A DNA stretch of 64,000 nucleotides from Sipunculus nudus (Eukaryota > Annelida > Sipuncula > Golfingiida > Sipunculidae). The stretch spans positions 53,061,659 through 53,125,658 of the forward strand of contig CM049313.1 in assembly GCA_026874595.1 (NCBI GenBank), in the 5' to 3' direction. Of this stretch, positions 50,053 to 61,304 are shown piece by piece. The notes beneath the pieces were generated by a model, which did no database searches, had not been told where the DNA came from, and saw only the letters and a list, made by a program, of their open reading frames with translations. Numbering within the stretch: position 1 is the first letter of the stretch; every line of letters starts with the position of its first letter. Made by a program: the position numbers and the translations under genes.

Positions 50053-50140
50053 GCGGCCTGTTGGCTTTGCTCAATGGTGTAGCGGGGGCATTCGCCACCA
50101 GAAGTCTCTCAGCTACTATCCAATGTGTTCGGACGCAGGT
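50053..50140 (+). repeat. Possible degenerate tRNA-like/SINE head
   Basis: 'TTGCTCAATGGTGTAGCGGGGGCATTCGCC' resembles an A box and D arm, and 'AATGTGTTCGGACGC' a poor B box at roughly tRNA spacing. The stems do not close convincingly. Weak call. Confidence 0.2.
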
Positions 50141-50288
50141 GTCTTATGAATTCCACAAAGGTTGAATAAATTATGATAGCACATGACGTAACAGTGCTTT
50201 AAAAACTTATGGCATATTGCATGCCTGTCAATTATTTTGCAATTGAAGCCTGGTTTAGTATAATTCTAAATACGATAGACTGCGCTGT

Positions 50289-50420
50289 GCACTCTAAGAA
50301 AAAAGGGTTCAAACTAGAACCCAAAATGGTTCTTCAGAGCGGACTAAGTGGGGAACCTTTTCACGTTCCAGCTAGAACTTTCAAGCGGGTTCTTTTTGGG
50401 AGCTCCCGAAGGTTCTTTTA
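50289..50420. repeat. Short dispersed repeat with GGGTTC/GGTTCT words
   Basis: Starts CACTCTAAGAAAAAAGGGTT and ends 'cccgaaggttctttta', with internal 'ggttcttcagag' and 'ggaaccttttcacgttcc' segments. This layout of CACTCTAAAAA followed by inverted GGTTC/GAACC words is typical of a small TIR element. The right terminus is not seen. Confidence 0.45.
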
Positions 50421-50668
50421 TATTTTATTAATATATTTTCGATGAATTAATTATTTATGTGTTGTCAGGTATTTGTTTATTTCTTGTAATTCCAGTTCCT
50501 CTTGTGTAGTAATTCTCTACTATAAAAAATAATACTTGTCTGCTTTACAAAATAAAATATATGAAGTCCAGCAACATATAATCGATACACAACAGGGGAT
50601 GCAACAAGTGTATTGTACTACGTTTGTATGGCCATTACAGTTGATACGCCTTGGTGAGCGATACAAAC

Positions 50669-50826
50669 CAGAAGCGGATCCTGGGGGAAAGAGGTCCATG
50701 GGGTCCAGACCCCCCCCCCCCCTTTTTTTTCATCAGAAACAACGTTTTTTTTTAAGGGCTTCAGACAAAATTTTGCCGCCTGGGCCCCCCCCCCCCCCTT
50801 TTCCTAAATCCTGGATCCGCCCCTGC
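50669..50826. mobile_element. MITE with GCGGATCC termini, second copy
   Basis: AGAAGCGGATCCTGGGGG at about 50671 is inverted as CCTGGATCCGCCCCTGC at 50810-50826. Two poly-C runs lie inside. It is the same family as 49360-49572, about 158 bp long, with a diverged left end. Confidence 0.65.
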
Positions 50827-51069
50827 AAACGTATTCCAGTCTCATAGGCAAATATATTGTTTCTATGTATATAAATCTTCAATCGAAAACGATATGTCTG
50901 CATAGATTCGATGAGCTGTATGCTCAGCGGTAAAGTCCAAACACAACGACGCTCGAATAAAATCTCTGGTACGGAGAATCGATCTGTAAAATATGAGATG
51001 AAATATATATTATCGGCAGTTAAGAATTAATTCACATACGATGTTTCTGGTCTATAAAGTCGCTAAATG

Positions 51070-51111
<42 letters not shown>

Positions 51112-52387
51112 AATGGGGATTGCATTTTGAATGTTTATGTGGTTAACATTACAATGTTTTGGCAAGCGTCCCGAAATATCTTTAACACGAAAAATGTTTA
51201 ATCATATGAACTGCAGTAAATAAATACAATACCTGTATTTTCACAAAGGTATATTAACTTAGAATGCGTAATTATACTTACTTTTTTTATTAATTGCCTT
51301 GAAATACTTATTACCATGCTTTCAAGTCTCCTTATATATAGTTAAAGGTTGTTAATATTGACAAAAAACACCTGTTTTTGTGTTATTAACGATTTCTTTA
51401 TGATTTAGAACATACTCTTGAATAACGGACCTTGTTATAATCGTCAGCCCGATTACAACAAAAGTTCACTCTTCCTTTATTACTCTTGCTAGCCAGGCAG
51501 ATGTATCTGGTTCCTGCAAAGAGAAAGAATTGATGGGTGACCAGTATATTCTGTACTTGGTAATACTCGTAATTAATCAATGCAACACCAGGTTAATTAG
51601 AAGACGCCTTAAACGAATGTGTAATTAAGCGTAACCACACATTGACAGGCCCAGTTCTGTCCCGCGTGTCCATATGTAGTGAAAACCCCAATACTTAAGT
51701 TTCCAAAACAAAATATAAACGTAAACAAAATAGAATGCATATGTGTGCATGAGATGTTTCAAAATAACTAATTAGTAACCTTGTCTTATTATTTAAAATG
51801 TATTGTATGTAAAAATCTTGGATTTTTGTTTTGTGATACACAATTCCCATGTGTATTGATACCACTTGACAGGTTACAATTACAGTATAAGTCTGGAATT
51901 ACTTTTAAAACACGTTATATAAACTTACCTTTTCATAGGAAAATTCCGGTCAAATTCTAAAGCTAAATTAAATCAAGGTTGTTTGACGATCATTGGACCT
52001 TAATTAGAGAACACCTTCAGTCAATGTGCAATCCGGTGTGATTTCATTGAGACAGTCCGTTTTGTCCCCAGGCCAAAGTGTTGAAAATCCCAATTAATTT
52101 TCAAAACAGCGCTCCAATCTCTACCATTTACTGGCTAAACTTAAAATAGCAAGGCTTGTTCTTTCGCCTTATGTATAATTACTGACTTGTCGATCTGTCT
52201 TAAGAAATGACATAGGATGGAGACTTGTAAACATTGGATATAAGTTGTTATGGTTTAGGGACATATCGGCCGCCGGCCACAAACCGACCATGTTGGCCGC
52301 CGGCCCCAAGAGGCGGCCGTCAGCTCAAATAACCCTAAGACCGTAACTCTGACTATCTAGTCAACCATATCGGCCGCGGCGTGAACC
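50827..52387. other. Intergenic, with a (CT)n tract and one exon-like frame
   Basis: (CT)n at 51073-51110, AT-rich elsewhere. GGCCGCCGGCC words appear from 52268 and lead into the TIR element. The only candidate coding piece is at 51398-51513. Confidence 0.4.
51398..51513 (-). CDS. Candidate last exon of a small cysteine-bearing protein
   Basis: The acceptor 'tttctctttgcag' is followed by a 37-codon frame (RYICLASKSNKGRVNFCCNR, then two Tyr-rich segments and RVCSKS) and a stop. It has four cysteines in the pattern C-x11-CC-x16-C. Splice signal quality and composition are better than background. The frame needs one base from an upstream exon that I could not find. A hydrophobic start-like stretch at about 53379-53447 (minus) ends in a stop two codons before a GTAAGA donor, so it does not join. 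Family not recognised. Confidence 0.25.
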
Positions 52388-52888
52388 GGAGAGCACCATT
52401 TCGGCCGCCGGGCCCCTTATCACCTAGTGACTACAAGCTTGTCAGTACAAATTACTAATTTTTAGCTCCGTTGGACTTCATCTGTAAATAAAAGAACTCA
52501 GGCTGAAGGGGGATTTCATTATTATTTCACGAAACTTTCATCGAACATGGAATTTTCAGTGATTCTTATATTTTACTTCTTTTTCTATCATTTCTATAAA
52601 TATTAAGTTTTTACAGGTATCAATTTTTAATATCATGTTTATAACTTACACATATATTTAAAGTTCCACCTCACACTTACCGGCACGCTCCCACAAACAG
52701 AATCAAATAGGCTATATGCATCGCCCTTTATACACATTTAATATAATAAATGATAATAAAAAATGTGTACATTGACGTTATCTGCTGCCCTAGGAAAAAT
52801 CATCACAGTATCTGAAAAAACACAAGTGTATCTTACTGAAATCTGAGAGAAAATTTATTCATCTAAGAAAGTCAAGGCATGATCTCAG

Positions 52889-52936
<48 letters not shown>

Positions 52937-53011
52937 AAAACTAGAAACAATTAACTACTGAGGCTTATGCACTAAGTGATGAGGGGGCCGGCGGCCGAAA
53001 TCCTGCTCTCC
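52388..53011. mobile_element. Fold-back/MITE-like element with GGCCGCCGG inverted ends
   Basis: GGAGAGCA-cc-ATTTCGGCCGCCGG at 52388 is inverted as CCGGCGGCCGAAATCCTGCTCTCC, ending 53011: about 26 of 28 bp match. The inside is AT-rich with (TA)n at 52891-52933. Extra GGCCGCCGGCC copies lie outside at 52268-52320, so the GC-rich ends may themselves be repeated. No coding sequence. Confidence 0.55.
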
Positions 53012-54484
53012 TGTTACAACGCGGGCGACATGGTTGAATAGACAGCGTCAGTAGACCTACTTGCGGTCTGTGGCTCACTTGGGCTGGCTGCCGAAGTGGG
53101 CTACCGCTGGGCGTTAGCGGCCGACGAGTGTCAGTCACTCAAGCCGATTTACAATGCTAGAACCGTTTATAATTCTACGTGACTTGTGTTACTATGAACT
53201 TTTATTACTCTCCTGCACGTAATGGCATGTTTATCGTGGGACTTAGTCCACGTTTAGATTAATTGAACGTAAATCCGTTGGCAGAGAGAGGCTTATTCAC
53301 TGGACATTTAATCTCTAGACGTACAACTTCGACGTTCTTCACATGAAATTTAATTATATATGAACATCAGTCTTACCTTTAATATGATTCTACCACGATA
53401 CAGACAATAAAGATAATAGTGTACACATAGCGAAACACCCCTCGAAACATTAAAGAATGCTGGCGATATATACATAAGAATACATTCGTTCTAGTTAAGA
53501 TTGCAATACTTTCATGAACACGAATATACTTCACACAACATATTTCGCTAATTTCTCTATGTTTACACCGCATATGATTCTCTAATATAGATCCCTACTC
53601 CATCGCGGCGTAAATACTCAAAGCTACCGTTTGCAAGTTACCCAATGAACCTGTAACTAATTTGAAATAACCTCGGGGGAGCCTTATCTTAATTTCAGGT
53701 TACCCAATCCACAATTCATAATATTTCCTCGCTTATATTTTCTTAATAAGGCCATTCTTATTTAATTTTTCGTTTCTCAGACCCGCCGACCCTAAGTTTT
53801 GGCAATTCGGAAAATAAATATAATAGTGTCTCTGTCGTTATTTTATTTCCGCCGCTACCAAATGTTTCCATGAGTCTTTATATAAATGATTAAAACCGCC
53901 TATGTTTTAAACTCACGTCAAAGTACATTCGTTGCATCGTACAAAATGTGCCTTATTCGGCAAATCGACGGCCGTCCGTCTGACCTTGTGATAACAAAAT
54001 CTACCATAGAACCATCTAAAGGCCGAGGATCCGCGGAGCTTTGGAGAATTATCATTCGATTTTTTTTTTAGTTTCCATGAAGGCAGCGCCCTTTCAATAT
54101 TTTACTCTTACCTTTCCACAACTATTAAACCCTGTTTCATTTTTTATAGTCATTTAATTATTGAAACAGTTTTAATACTACTAGTAATGAACGCTCTTTT
54201 TTAAACATTCCTGGCATAGATTGTAAAGTATTATGGTGGACACAATTAATTTTTAATACTTTCCAAAAATTCTCAAAAGACTTCCGGTTTTTAGATGGGC
54301 CTCTCGAGCACCGCCGAGCTCAGCTTCGGTTGCAACCTCCACGCAGGGTTACGACGTGTAGTGGCATTCTTGACATTAAACGTAGATATTGGAAAATACT
54401 TTAGACGAAGGCGGAAAAGGCCGAGTTATTTAAAACTCCTAGATAAAATGGCTGGTTAAACTTCGTATCTTATTCAAGGATAAC
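53012..54484. other. Upstream region of the DDE/zinc gene
   Basis: No exon is supported apart from the weak minus-strand frame noted under 51398-51513. GC content rises at 54290-54370 (CTCGAGCACCGCCGAGCTCA), close to the start codon. This is a possible promoter/5' UTR of the plus-strand gene. Confidence 0.35.
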
Positions 54485-57400
54485 ATGGAAAAATTGAATG
54501 TACAGGATGAAGCGACATGGCTGTCTGTGACTTCTATGGCCGGAACTGGTGACTCTACAGTTTTGTCAAGGAAAATAATTAAATGCCATGTCAGTGAAAC
54601 GGTTGGGGACATCGTTTTTCGGTCGGTGACGGACCCGGATCAAAAGATAAGCATCGTACATGGATTTAATACCGATCAAAAAGAAAAACCGATTGAACTA
54701 CCGCTCGACATGCCAGTAGTGAACTTGGTCGATTTCAAAATCTCGTACCTCCATATACATATCACTACAAGTCCTTCCAGTACTGACCACCAAGAATCTG
54801 CTACCAAGGAGCCTGTACAATCTGCATTTGATGTCTTTATGCGGATGCAACGAAGTTACAACAATTGGCCAGATGAGAGGTTGGTTAAGTATGAAGTGCA
54901 TTTCATTTGTTTTGTTTATAATCGTATTAAATTGTGCAATATGAACAGATTATGGAATGTTGGATAGTTGTGTTAAAATTATTAAAAAACTGATGAAATG
55001 GACTGTTTAATATTACTCGTACAGTAGAAGGCCCTTTGGCTGCACCTTTTCCCATGAGGCTATATATTTTAGTGTTCATTCACATGAAATGCTCTTCATA
55101 ATTTAAAGTTCACTTCTATCCTTTCAACAATAAAAAAAAAATATTCACCCAACAGAAGATGGTTTAAATATTGTAAGACTCTGAAAAACTGTAGGTGTTT
55201 TACATTCGGAGGGGTCATGTCCAGCCTAGTGGCACATTATATTAATAGATGAGGTATCATCAGCTGCCATGAATGTTGTTTGCCCCTTGTTTTGTTAAAT
55301 ATTATGATAAAATATTAAATTTTGCATGAGTAGTTTTACCATTTCTTTAATTTTAAATTAAATTTTAACTTTTTAGGTTGAAAGTGTGCCTCAGATGTGT
55401 GTCACTTTTCTAGAAGAGATTAATGTACAAATGTCCATCCAAGTGAATATAATGGTTTATATTGAATTATTATATTTTATTTCCAGAGAAGTTCGAACAT
55501 CCAAAGACAAACTCTACAATCATGTCATTAAAGTGATGAGAGACATCAATGTTGGATTTTTGCCACAGCAAAAAGGTACCCAAGGTGCCCACATGGTGCA
55601 AGTCCTAACTGATGCTGTATGGTTTATAGACCCACATCTGGATAAATTTCAAGAAAGGGCAATCTACTTTCCAGAACTTTTTTCCAGCCTTATAGGGCAC
55701 AGAGACTTGAAGCGGCATCACAAAAAAGTACCAAGTTTAAATGCAGATGAGCTACAACAGCATTGCAACAATCTTGGCCACCTTCTGTGTAGTCCATGGT
55801 TCCTGTCCAATCAGTTTTCAAGATTTAGAGAAGCAGTTGCCGCTCTCCATGAAGGAGTACAGAAGTACTGTGACTATTTAGCAAAGTCAAATCAGAAATC
55901 CAAAGCGCGAAATGCTTGTAAAGAACCAATCAGAGGCTTCCAAGATCATTGGAGCGTAGAAGAAATTGGTGGGGACCCATCTGTAAAACCAAATGATAAT
56001 TATCAATCGCTCATTGCAGCACTTACAAACAAAGGTATGTATGAACCTGTGTCCTTACAAGAAATAGAACCAAAGGACATAAAACTTAGAAGAAAATGGT
56101 ATGCAGATTTAAAATTGCCTTTTCCAATTTCAAAATTTACATTCAGGTTCGGGAATAACTTGGGAAATTTGAATGTGGTCTGGAAAACACCTGAAAATGC
56201 AAAGGAACGTGACAGTACAGAAGATATCAGAATTATTAATGACATTAAATCAAATCTTCCTGTGTATGCAACAAGGGCAATGAGAATGGACTTTGTGAGG
56301 TTGTATGGGTCTGTAACAAAACTTAAACCAGCTCATCTGAGAAGCATGTACCAAGTGTTGACAGGGCATGTATATTCACCTGAAAATTCCCAGGAGCAGA
56401 TGGTGGATGAAAGACTGTGCAACTTCTTGCTAGCCAGTGATGATCCTGAATTGGTGTACGATTTACGGGCCTTAAATGGCAGACCCCAAAATCCTGATTT
56501 CAACCCATTCTGGCAAGCCTTAGGCAATCTCTTGGAGGAAAGTGCTGCAACACATGAACGCAGAAGTAGTTCCACTTGTTACCTTCCTTTTGCCATATCT
56601 GTAGAAGACCTACGTTCACAGGTACTTCAGAAACTGCCGCCAGGAAGTCCAGCTCCCTCTGTTTCCTGGTTAAGGCTTCAGTTTCAACCAGACAACCCAT
56701 ACGTACAATCTGCAGTGAAGTATACTGGCCAATTCAATGTCAGATACAAGGTGCAACAAAGGTTGCTAAGATCTCAGCATGTTGATGCAGCGTATGGCCG
56801 GGCCATTTTCAGCTACTTAAAGGGATTTGCCATCAAATGGAGGAATCATGCACTATTACAATGTATGGATGACAAAGCTATCATCCCTGTAGGTGAAGTA
56901 AATGAGCCAGTTTCAACTGGCGTCAGGCCCCGTCATCGCGCACTGACAGCTCAAGACCAACCACTGTTAGCACTTGACCATGATTATCATGTGGCAGGCA
57001 TAATACCGTCTGTGTGCCTCATGGTGGATATACCTGCGAATGAACACGATTCATTTTATCGTGGAACAGTTCATGTCACTGTTAAAGATAAAATATTCGA
57101 GCCAAGCATCCCACTACGACATGCTGTGGAAACTCAGTCAATCGTTCAGCAAATTTCAGGGGACATACATGCTCCTGTTCCAATTTTGTTGAGGTACACA
57201 GATGGTGGACCTGACCACCGAACAAGTTATCGTTCCGTCCAAATGACAGCAATAAAAGAATTCATTTCACTTGACCTGGATATGCTGGTGCTTGCACGTA
57301 CAGCACCATGTCAGTCGTACAATAATCCAGCTGAGAGAGTGATGTCTCTCTTAAATTTGGGCTTGCAGCATGTTTCACTTTCAAGAACTGAAGTGCCAGA

Positions 57401-60400
57401 AAAGTACAGAATGAAACTGAAAACCCTCACAACTCTGAAGGCAACACGTGATGCAGCTCAAAGATGCCCCGACTTAAAGAAAGCACTGAGGGAGAGCACA
57501 GAACAGGCTATTTCCACAGTTAAAGATATATTTGGACGTCTTAAGTGGACCAACAACAAAGTCCAGGTTCATGATGCTGCAGCAGAGGGCGATCTCCAAG
57601 AGTTTCCCCGGCTTCTCGAGGTAAGATATTGGTTTATTTTATTATTTGGTTTATTTCATTATTTAATCTGTCAGTATCTGACTAAAATTGAAAATATTGT
57701 CTTACATATTGTGTGTAAATCAGTATATAACTTGTTATGCTAAATAACAAAATCATCAGCTGTATGCAAAGTACTCGCCTCTCAAAACTACTGTCTTTAC
57801 TTTTTTTCCAATTAAAGATTGTAGTCAAGCATTATTTTTATACCATTATTTAACATATAAAATATTGGGTAAATTTCTAAAACAGCAGAAAGTTTCAGGT
57901 CCACCTTTAAATAAATTGTATTGTTATTAGCCTGTATTTAATATATTATAACTACAGTGGAACCCCGCCTTGCGACCACCCAACAATTGCGACCACCCCA
58001 CAAATACGACCATTTTGCTTGGTCCCGAATTTTTTTTAGTTTATTTATGTTTAAAAATGACTCAAAATTACGACCACCCCAGAATTCAGAATTACGACCA
58101 GATTTCCTGGCCCCAGCGCTAATGCGACCCCGCTAATGCGACCACCGCCGAGAAGCACTGAAACAACATTTGTCACGAGTCAATGGCTGCGTCTTGTCAC
58201 AGGCGCCTTAACGAAAGATCAAAGCGGGTAACAAGGTTTCTTAACCCGAGTGTTAATCTGGTTCCGCATAAATTCCCGACTCGGTGACTTCGCTGAGACT
58301 CGTTGAGGTGTAGGTTATAGATCAAAGAGGGTAACCATCGGCCTGATAACTTAATGAGCCGGTCAGACCTGGGGTCAGATGCTAATTGCTTCTCACTGAT
58401 CACCTGTATTACAGCTACCCTAAGTGTGGGGTTGCGGGCTAAATATTTCAACTCATCACATATTGTTCGATCCTCATTGGTAAAATTAACGACCTAGTTA
58501 ATCCTAAATGTGTTCATACCTTACTGACACTGAGTATTGAGCAGTCAGTAAAATGTATAAATAAAGCTTGCATGGGGTGAAAATCCCTCACATTAAATTG
58601 CCTTTTCTGATAGATCGTTGTCACTTTATTTTTCTACTGGTTAAGTTTGCATTTAAATTGCTTGCTGTTAGGCAACCATGCCTCTGAAAGAGTTTTCCTT
58701 GAAGGATAAAGTGGCGTTAATCAAGGCGGCAACACCACGCGCAGTCAGCACCAAATGGCTCAGCAGTTTAGCGTCGGGAAAACTCAAGTGCACGCAATAT
58801 ATACTCAAGCGGAACCCTAAATATATGACAGCCACGTATTATGTTCAATATGCATTCAGTATGTTGTAATTGTATTGCCTTAGTGTTATTATTTGTTAAT
58901 CGTCAGTAACGACGTATGTGTACATGTATATTAATTTTCATCATGAATAAATATGTTCAGCTACACACAAAATAACATTCAAAATAAGGGTCCTCCGCTA
59001 GGTGAAATATTTTGTTATAATTCACATAAAAGATATGCAATAGTGTACTCTGATACACATTAAATATCATCGTGTTATATGCGACCACGGTAAGAGTTTC
59101 ACAAATACGACCACCCCCAAATTACGACCACTTTGCTCAGTCCCCAGGGTGGTCGTAATTGTGGGGTTCCACTGTATTTTTACTTTCTTTGTAGATCATA
59201 GATCCAGAGATGGACTACAACAACTTTCCGCCCAAAGCAGGGCACTCCAGGAGATTGGATGATTTCATTAACAGGCACTGCAGGCAACGACACTACACTT
59301 TTCAGGTTTGTATCATTTGGTTTAACAAAACTTTGATGTATTAAAGATCAAACTTTTTCTTTATTAGGACGGATATTTTCTGTCATCCACTGGTCCATCT
59401 GTAAACAGGGTACAAATCATGAATGTTTGACCTAAAAACTTCTATTATTGTCCAGGGGGTCCTTGAAAAATCCCCTCAGAAACCTGAAATTAGGTCACTG
59501 TGTCCTATTATTCTCCAAGTTGCATGACGTTTGCACATCCTTGATATAATTGAACATTCATCATTTTTTTATTAGCTCGTCATATTGTCATGGTGTTCTG
59601 CTGATATTAAAACTACCAATTCATATATTTATTCCTATATAATTCATATATATATTTATGCAGTATAAACTAAAGAAGCATGAAACTTAACCATGTAATT
59701 TGACTGTACTGATGTTTGTCCTTTACTAATTGCCATTTTAATAAAATTGCTTCAGGTGAAGAAGTGTGGTGACCAAGGGTGCTGGTACTGCACCCTCAAC
59801 CCACCAAGACTTTCAACTGAGATGTTTGAGGACCTACATTTCTTGCCGGATCCAGTTTTGGATGATGACAAAGAGCATTTCAAAACATTTGATCTTGTGT
59901 ATGGAACTGAAACCACAGATGCCAATCGTCCTTCTAATGCAGGGAGATCGGAAATGTCCGAAAACGACAGAAGAAATCGCAGCCTTTTCATCGGAGGTGG
60001 GCATAATGAAAATTTCACTGCAATGTTTTTTGTGCCAGCTTCATTATTTCAGTGTTTCATTTTACATTCACAGAAAATACAGTGGAACCTCTCATAGTGG
60101 GAACCTCCATATAGTGAGCGTCCCATTTTTTCCTCCTCCTGAATATTTGTATTTTCCAGCCATGATCTTCAAACAATGGGTAGTTGGGCTCAGTCTAAAG
60201 GGTGTCCACATATAAAGGTTTCACTGTGACTGGCTAAGCAAATATAATATGATCAAGTAATATCAGAATTTGATTGAAAGGAATATTTCTTATATTTAAA
60301 AATTTTAAGCGGATTTGTACTGTAACTGAGTTGGAACTTAAATAAAAATACAAAGAATCTGTAGGTTCGCATTATATGTATCTTTATATACTCTTCCTTT

Positions 60401-61169
60401 TCAATCGTTCTTGTTCAAGCTAAGGCACGAGGGTACGTGGTGTGTTCTGAATGTGGAAAACGAAGGGTGGTCCATGCAGCAAAGTGTTTGAGGAGAGATG
60501 AAGAGCTGGCCCTGAAGAGAATTCAAGAGGAGCTACTTTATGTGTGTGGAAATACGCTGTTTCCTAAAGGCCCTTACAGAGATGTGCTGGTTGTGAAAGA
60601 GCAGTTAACCTGCGAGTCGACAATTGAAACCACATACTATTCAGGTTTGCATACTTTTAAATGGAATGGACACTTTGCTCAAAATAACTGTACAAATTTA
60701 TATTATTTCTTTTAATATGACCCACATGTCCACAGAACCAAAATTATACACACAGTATGATATAATGATCTTGACTCGATAACAGAAGTAAGTTTAAAAA
60801 TGAACCTTGCCTAGCTTTGATTTACAGATAAACAATTGTGATTGGGTGATATCTGGATGTTTGACATTCTGCATGTTTTTGTGAAATATCAGTTTAAAAT
60901 TAGTATATAGTAATATACTGATAACTATTGTTTATCATTTTATATGTGTTGTATTTTATATTGAAGGTATCCAGTGTACTTTTCCAGATATCTGCATTCA
61001 CTGTGGAGACCCTGAGGTGCTGTCTGGGGCAGCTGAACAGATTCAAGAGCTTCACCTAAAGTTTGGCATTGTGCGCCCAATATGTTCAGTCTGTTTTGAG
61101 GGAGGAAAGAGACCAGTCACTAGAAATGCTGTTCAAATGAACAAAGCTAAAAGATGGAGGAAAAGCTGA
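54485..61169 (+). CDS. Uncharacterised 1102-aa protein with DDE/RNase H-like core and C-terminal zinc modules, complete
   Basis: Exons 54485-54879, 55487-57620, 59195-59305, 59756-59996, 60420-60644, 60967-61169; GT/AG borders and compatible phases (2,0,0,1,1). Residues 1-115 are compact and beta-rich, possibly ubiquitin-like. Residues 132-600 are alpha/beta with no family that I can name. Residues 640-760 look like a DDE core: VCLMVDIP (D646), TDGGPDHR (D704, D708) and NPAERVMS (E748). Then H860, H871-C872 and C884-x4-C889-x2-C892; C969-x2-C972-x6-H979-x3-C983; and a zinc ribbon C1045-x2-C1048-x26-C1075-x2-C1078. Similar proteins exist, as I recall, as unnamed families in corals, amphioxus and bivalves. 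Multi-exon structure with an intact frame suggests a host gene or a very young element. I see no TIRs or target duplication around it. The exon 1 donor (GTTGGT) is weak. The exon 5 start at 60420 was chosen because the AG at 60424 breaks the frame. Function unknown. Confidence 0.8.
57955..59174 (+). mobile_element. Internally deleted pogo/Tigger-like DNA transposon in intron 2
   Basis: 1220 bp beginning CAGTGGAACCCC and ending GGGGTTCCACTG, flanked by TA on both sides (57953-57954, 59175-59176). Sub-terminal inverted 'GACCACC...TACGACCA' blocks are present. It retains a 63-codon frame (58678-58869) resembling the N-terminal helix-turn-helix of CENP-B/pogo transposases and lacks any DDE domain. 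It is oriented like the host gene. Its right end lies 16 bp before the AG of exon 3's acceptor. Confidence 0.85.
58678..58869 (+). pseudogene. Truncated pogo-type transposase, N-terminal HTH only
   Basis: Starts MPLKEFSLKDKVALIKAATP, then a segment with SxxWLSSLASGK and ILKRNP, then stop. The pattern (basic, 'LSLxxKVxIIxA', 'xxLAxxFxxxKxxxxxILKR') matches the psq/CENP-B N-terminal DNA-binding domain. About 63 residues remain of a protein of usually 450-550. It could still bind the element's own ends. Similarity judged from memory. Confidence 0.6.
59355..59565 (+). repeat. Fragment of the GCTCAGCTGACT / TTTGTCC repeat family in intron 3
   Basis: 'tgtcatccactggtccatctgtaaacagggtacaaatcatgaa' and 'ccctcagaaacctgaaattaggtcactg' match blocks near 8575-8660, 9230-9270 and 14225-14330. 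Confidence 0.75.
60080..60226. mobile_element. 147-bp pogo/Tigger-type MITE in intron 4
   Basis: CAGTGGAACCTCTCATAGTG on the left and AAAGGTTTCACTG on the right form a TIR of about 12 bp, with TA immediately left and TG right. Internal 'atagtgggaacctccatatagtgagc' is typical of Tigger-like MITEs. It is distinct in sequence from the 'GACCACCCC' family at 57955 and 4547. Confidence 0.75.
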
Positions 61170-61304
61170 ACAGTTCAACATTTTGTGATTCATGTTTTAC
61201 CAATTATTGTTCAGAGGCCTCTTGGACTGCTCACGATTATCTCAAAGAACTTTATCATTCTGTTGGAGTTTTTAGGTCAGATATCCTGCATATTTTTTTC
61301 TTAG

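Noticed and set aside
55386-55486. ATG at 55386 as the start of the large exon's protein
   Set aside because: The first 33 codons are intron-like and AT-rich. The TTTCCAG acceptor at 55486 joins in phase with the exon at 54485-54879, which gives a better N-terminus.
60425-60644. Acceptor at 60424 for exon 5
   Set aside because: It would put exon 5 out of frame with exon 4 (phase 1). The AG at 60419 restores the frame and follows a better pyrimidine tract.
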